Source of the DNA: Nitrosomonas sp. UBA6494
GTDB lineage: Bacteria; Pseudomonadota; Gammaproteobacteria; Burkholderiales; Nitrosomonadaceae
Direction: 5' to 3'
DNA: 8,559 nucleotides
Assembly (NCBI GenBank): GCA_002435335.1
Contig: DJMI01000107.1
Location: forward strand, 1-8,559
Both the position numbers and the translations under genes were made by a program. Numbering within the stretch: the first letter of the stretch is position 1; each line of letters begins with the position of its first letter. Under the pieces are notes generated by a model. It had not been told where the DNA came from, made no database searches, and was given only the letters and a program-made list of their open reading frames with translations. Positions 6,346 to 8,559 of the stretch are shown here, piece after piece.

Positions 6346-6687
6346 CTAATAAGAAGTTTCAATCGAAAAATCCTTCCAAATAGGACTTGGCTTAACTGAG
6401 GGTTGAGTTGGAACGAGGAAAGTTGCAATATCCAGCACGCCTAAGGCGGTGCGTCCTACTGTATGCATAATTCCCGCTAATGTTCCTGCAGTTATTCCAT
6501 AAACTGGGTTGTTATTTTGAGAATATAAAATAACATTTTTAGGCACCTCGAGGATTCCGGTGGCTACATTCGCGATACCGTATAAAAGCTTATCGGCCGA
6601 GCGATTGAAATTGCTCTCTGCAGCAGAAACTTGGGAAGAGAAAAACAGTATCGCTAAGATTAAAGAAGAATTTACAAACGTTTTCAT
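6346..6687 (-). CDS. Small exported protein, TIGR04073-like (exosortase-associated family)
   Basis: A 113-aa protein with a clear Sec signal peptide: MKTF, a hydrophobic core to about residue 17, and probable cleavage after VSA (residue 22) or the next alanine. The mature part has the pattern KLLYGIANVATGILEVPKNV (33-52), a glycine-rich GITAGTLAGIMHTVGRTALGV (64-84), then DIATFLVPTQPSVKPSPIW (86-104). This matches my recollection of the TIGR04073 family, an exosortase system-associated group of unknown function. A strong ribosome binding site, GAGAGGG, lies 6 bp before the ATG. It sits 40 bp after the stop of the upstream 478-aa gene, so the two are probably co-transcribed. No exosortase or PEP-CTERM protein is in the window to confirm the link. 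The mature protein would lie in the periplasm or at the outer membrane. Confidence 0.75.
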   Translation of the reverse strand: MKTFVNSSLILAILFFSSQVSAAESNFNRSADKLLYGIANVATGILEVPKNVILYSQNNNPVYGITAGTLAGIMHTVGRTALGVLDIATFLVPTQPSVKPSPIWKDFSIETSY

Positions 6688-6727
6688 TTAAAGCCCTCTC
6701 TGGCTAAACAGTGAAATGAAAGTTATT

Positions 6728-8164
6728 TTATTGATTCAACGGAATCGCTCTCAGCACTTGCAAAGTATTACTTGCTGGCAAGTAGAGTAATTCAACTGTG
6801 TAAGCCGCTCCGCCATCAACAACTACTTGCGGGATTTTGACAATGTTATTGGCCGGATTGTATGTCGGCAAATAAGGATCTGATGTTAATGGAGTATTCA
6901 GTAAATCGTACGATTCGAGGTTGAAAGTCATTATGTCGTTATTAGAAACGTTATTGAGTTGCTTTAGATTCAATGAATAGAGTTGATCGTTAATTCTCAT
7001 TTGCGGAACATTTACAACTTTCCCGCTCGAATCGAATGTCGAATTGGATGACTGGATGATCGCAAAAGGATCGGCACCGGTGCGAGTGACCCTGAAGAAA
7101 TATTGATCGTCTGAGTATTGTGCGGTCAAGTATTCCTGAATGATAGTGTTATTCGCTCCCAAGGGGATTTCCTGTTCTCGCACTACATCACCAGAGCCAC
7201 ACGGCTCGCCGGGATCCTTTCTGACCAGAGGGGTTGTGATGGCCACATAATATGTTTTGGCTTCTTCGCCAACTCCGATATCCAATGTTCTTTTGTCGCC
7301 AAAACAAGGATCAATCAAGCCGATCAAGCTCTTGGCAAATTTTTCTTTGTTAAGTAATAAGTACATATGATCGGCTGCTACTGAATCAAGTATTTCTCCC
7401 GTTTGTTGCACATAACGGTAAAGTGTGAATGTTTCGAATTCATCATTTTGCGCTTTGAGTTTATCGGCATCAAATACATACATAACCCATGCTTTTTCAT
7501 CCATACATTGAGAACCTTCAGGGCAAAGCTCCAAAGAAATAATCTCATTGCCTAAACTGTTGAGGACATACCAATCTCTATCGCTCGACGTGGTTAATTG
7601 TCCGCGCATATATTGTCCTAGTTGTGACGAGCTGCCTGCATGAAGCGCGGTGGCGGTTGCGGATGTGTTATTGAATTCAATTTCAACATTATCGTAAGAC
7701 ACGGAAGGATTTCCGAGAATATAGATAGTCAATGTGCCGTTGACAGTGAAAGAATTCGAATCGGTAAATTGATAATGAAAAATATCGGTGGCCAAATCAT
7801 TCAATCCCAGCGCCTGCACTTGAGGCAAGTCGTTTTTAATTGCATAGCGAAATGCGCCATCGGCCGATATATCCAGATAACCGTAATTTCCGGCGGGGCT
7901 ATCGTTCAATTTAAGCGAAATGTTAGCGCCTTCTGCGCCACCGAAAAGATTGCCAGTCACTTCGAGTTTTTCGTTTTTGATTACTGTCATGACCAGTTCC
8001 AGCGTGCTTTTCTTGGGCGTTGTTTCGCCACCGCCGGAAGATCCGCCTGATCCCGTAGCCCCTCCCGAACCGGTATCAATCGTTGCTGAAATAACGCTAT
8101 TTGAAAAAAATAACAGACTCGTAATGATCAAGGCAATGAAGCTAATATTTACCGGTTTATTCAT
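6728..8164 (-). CDS. Secreted protein with VCBS-like and PPC-like beta domains
   Basis: A 478-aa protein with an N-terminal Sec signal peptide (hydrophobic 8-24, probable cleavage after VISA, residue 27) and a Gly/Ser-rich linker (about 31-47). Residues 55-150 look like one VCBS or cadherin-like beta domain: GNYGYLDISADGAFRYAI (92-109), ATDIFHYQFTDS (125-136), GTLTIYILG (143-151). Residues 169-215 resemble a bacterial pre-peptidase C-terminal domain: ATALHAG, then GQL and the DRDWY motif (195-199). Four cysteines (214, 220, 287, 322) could form disulfides. Two related segments close the protein (about 381-420 and 440-475). I see no lipobox, PEP-CTERM, LPXTG or transmembrane anchor. AAAAGAG, 7 bp before the ATG, is an acceptable ribosome binding site. 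It is the first gene of the minus-strand pair. Its function is unknown; adhesion, surface structure or binding is plausible. The protein is certain to be exported more than its role is certain. Confidence 0.8.
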   Translation of the reverse strand: MNKPVNISFIALIITSLLFFSNSVISATIDTGSGGATGSGGSSGGGETTPKKSTLELVMTVIKNEKLEVTGNLFGGAEGANISLKLNDSPAGNYGYLDISADGAFRYAIKNDLPQVQALGLNDLATDIFHYQFTDSNSFTVNGTLTIYILGNPSVSYDNVEIEFNNTSATATALHAGSSSQLGQYMRGQLTTSSDRDWYVLNSLGNEIISLELCPEGSQCMDEKAWVMYVFDADKLKAQNDEFETFTLYRYVQQTGEILDSVAADHMYLLLNKEKFAKSLIGLIDPCFGDKRTLDIGVGEEAKTYYVAITTPLVRKDPGEPCGSGDVVREQEIPLGANNTIIQEYLTAQYSDDQYFFRVTRTGADPFAIIQSSNSTFDSSGKVVNVPQMRINDQLYSLNLKQLNNVSNNDIMTFNLESYDLLNTPLTSDPYLPTYNPANNIVKIPQVVVDGGAAYTVELLYLPASNTLQVLRAIPLNQ

Positions 8165-8225
8165 GATGGCGCTCTTTTCGTTATCGATGGAAAAAATATT
8201 AAATCACGTAAAAAGATATCAAAAT

Positions 8226-8245
8226 TTACTCACTCAAATGAGTAA
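8226..8245. repeat. TTACTCA/TGAGTAA inverted repeat
   Basis: TTACTCA at 8226-8232 pairs perfectly with TGAGTAA at 8239-8245 around a 6-nt loop. A wobble and two further A-T pairs can extend the stem. It lies about 60 bp upstream of the ATG of the 478-aa secreted protein, so it could be an operator or a hairpin in the leader RNA. Confidence 0.45.
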
Positions 8246-8263
8246 GTTATTTAGGCTTTTCGT

Positions 8264-8298
8264 AATAACCGAGGAAACACGGATATTATCGGTTTATT
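8264..8298. repeat. AACCGA/TCGGTT inverted repeat with AT extension
   Basis: AACCGA at 8267-8272 pairs with TCGGTT at 8289-8294; with one bulged T the stem extends by three more A-T pairs to 8264 and 8298. The 16-nt loop is long. It overlaps the best candidate -10 region for the minus-strand operon. Confidence 0.35.
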
Positions 8299-8511
8299 TG
8301 CAAATTCCTTAACAAGTCTATGATAAAACAGTTGTGAATCGGTCGTTGCATGTCAGAAAACAAGTAACGAATCGATTATTGACATCATTAAGGTGACAAC
8401 GCCGATGGTTCTCGATGCTCATTTATTAAGTAACATAACATCTAAAATTGTCCAATTGGCATGCAATTAAATACCCATAATAATTCCTAAATATCATACG
8501 GTAACTTCATT

Positions 8512-8529
8512 GCAAAGACAATTCTTTGC
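8512..8529. repeat. 7-bp hairpin with CAAT loop
   Basis: GCAAAGA (8512-8518) and TCTTTGC (8523-8529) are perfect inverted copies around a 4-nt CAAT loop. No T tract follows on the plus strand. It may be an operator or leader structure of a gene beyond the right edge. Confidence 0.4.
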
Positions 8530-8559
8530 TAATTGGAGTGTAGAGAACAAATAAACTGT

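Larger units (their letters stand above)
8165..8559. other. AT-rich upstream region of the exported-protein operon
   Basis: This 395-bp stretch must carry the promoter of the minus-strand operon. GATAAT (reverse complement of 8284-8289 area) with TTGTTA about 19 bp upstream is the best candidate but is poor. Three possible hairpins occur (8226-8245, 8264-8298, 8512-8529). No credible gene lies wholly in it. A plus-strand frame running out of the 478-aa gene to 8312 is judged a shadow. Bases 8530-8559 include GGAG and may lead towards a gene beyond the window. Confidence 0.5.

Noticed and set aside
6250..6375. Possible transposase remnant in a short plus-strand frame
   Set aside because: There is no start codon or recognisable transposase motif, and part of it overlaps the real minus-strand gene.
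6728..6800. PEP-CTERM or other sorting signal at the end of the secreted protein
   Set aside because: The C-terminus ends in LRAIPLNQ with no PEP motif, transmembrane helix or basic tail.
7920..8312. Plus-strand frame with a peptide that resembles a signal sequence near 8140
   Set aside because: It is antisense to the start of the secreted-protein gene; the hydrophobic stretch mirrors the signal-peptide codons on the other strand, and there is no clear ribosome binding site.
1..8559. CRISPR arrays, tRNA or rRNA genes and insertion sequences
   Set aside because: No regularly spaced repeats, cloverleaf-like sequences, rRNA signatures or transposase genes with terminal repeats were seen.

Overview
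The window looks like chromosomal DNA of a Gram-negative proteobacterium, most likely a betaproteobacterium of the Nitrosomonas type. This rests on the style of the proteins (a PyrF with a DLKFFD motif, a probable exosortase-associated TIGR04073-type protein) and a moderate GC content with AT-rich spacers; no rRNA or marker gene fixes the taxon.

Bases 1-368 are AT-rich and hold no intact gene, only a stop-interrupted, protein-like reading frame and a 9-bp inverted repeat. From 369 to 5257 four genes run on the + strand as a tight probable operon: a TIGR04283-type family 2 glycosyltransferase, an ArsM-type As(III) S-adenosylmethionine methyltransferase, a radical SAM protein with a cysteine-rich C-terminus, and a fusion of a TVP38/TMEM64 (VTT) membrane domain with a flavin disulfide reductase. 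Spacings are 40 bp, a 10-bp overlap and 2 bp. The set suggests an arsenic biotransformation pathway beyond simple methylation: ArsM methylates arsenic, the radical SAM enzyme would add a carbon group from SAM or a similar donor, the glycosyltransferase could attach a sugar, and the membrane flavoenzyme may supply thiol redox chemistry at the membrane. Only the ArsM step is firmly supported. The radical SAM protein does not look like canonical ArsS, so the end product is open.

pyrF (orotidine 5'-phosphate decarboxylase, 5254-5997, - strand) converges on the operon, and the two stop codons overlap by 4 bp. A 345-bp spacer (6001-6345) follows, with TAGTAC-type repeats and a weak candidate terminator.

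From 8164 down to 6346 two exported proteins are encoded on the - strand, 40 bp apart: a 478-aa secreted protein with a VCBS-like beta domain, a PPC-like domain and two C-terminal repeats, then a small TIGR04073-like protein. They probably form a second operon concerned with the cell envelope. Bases 8165-8559 are an AT-rich spacer with three possible hairpins and no convincing gene.
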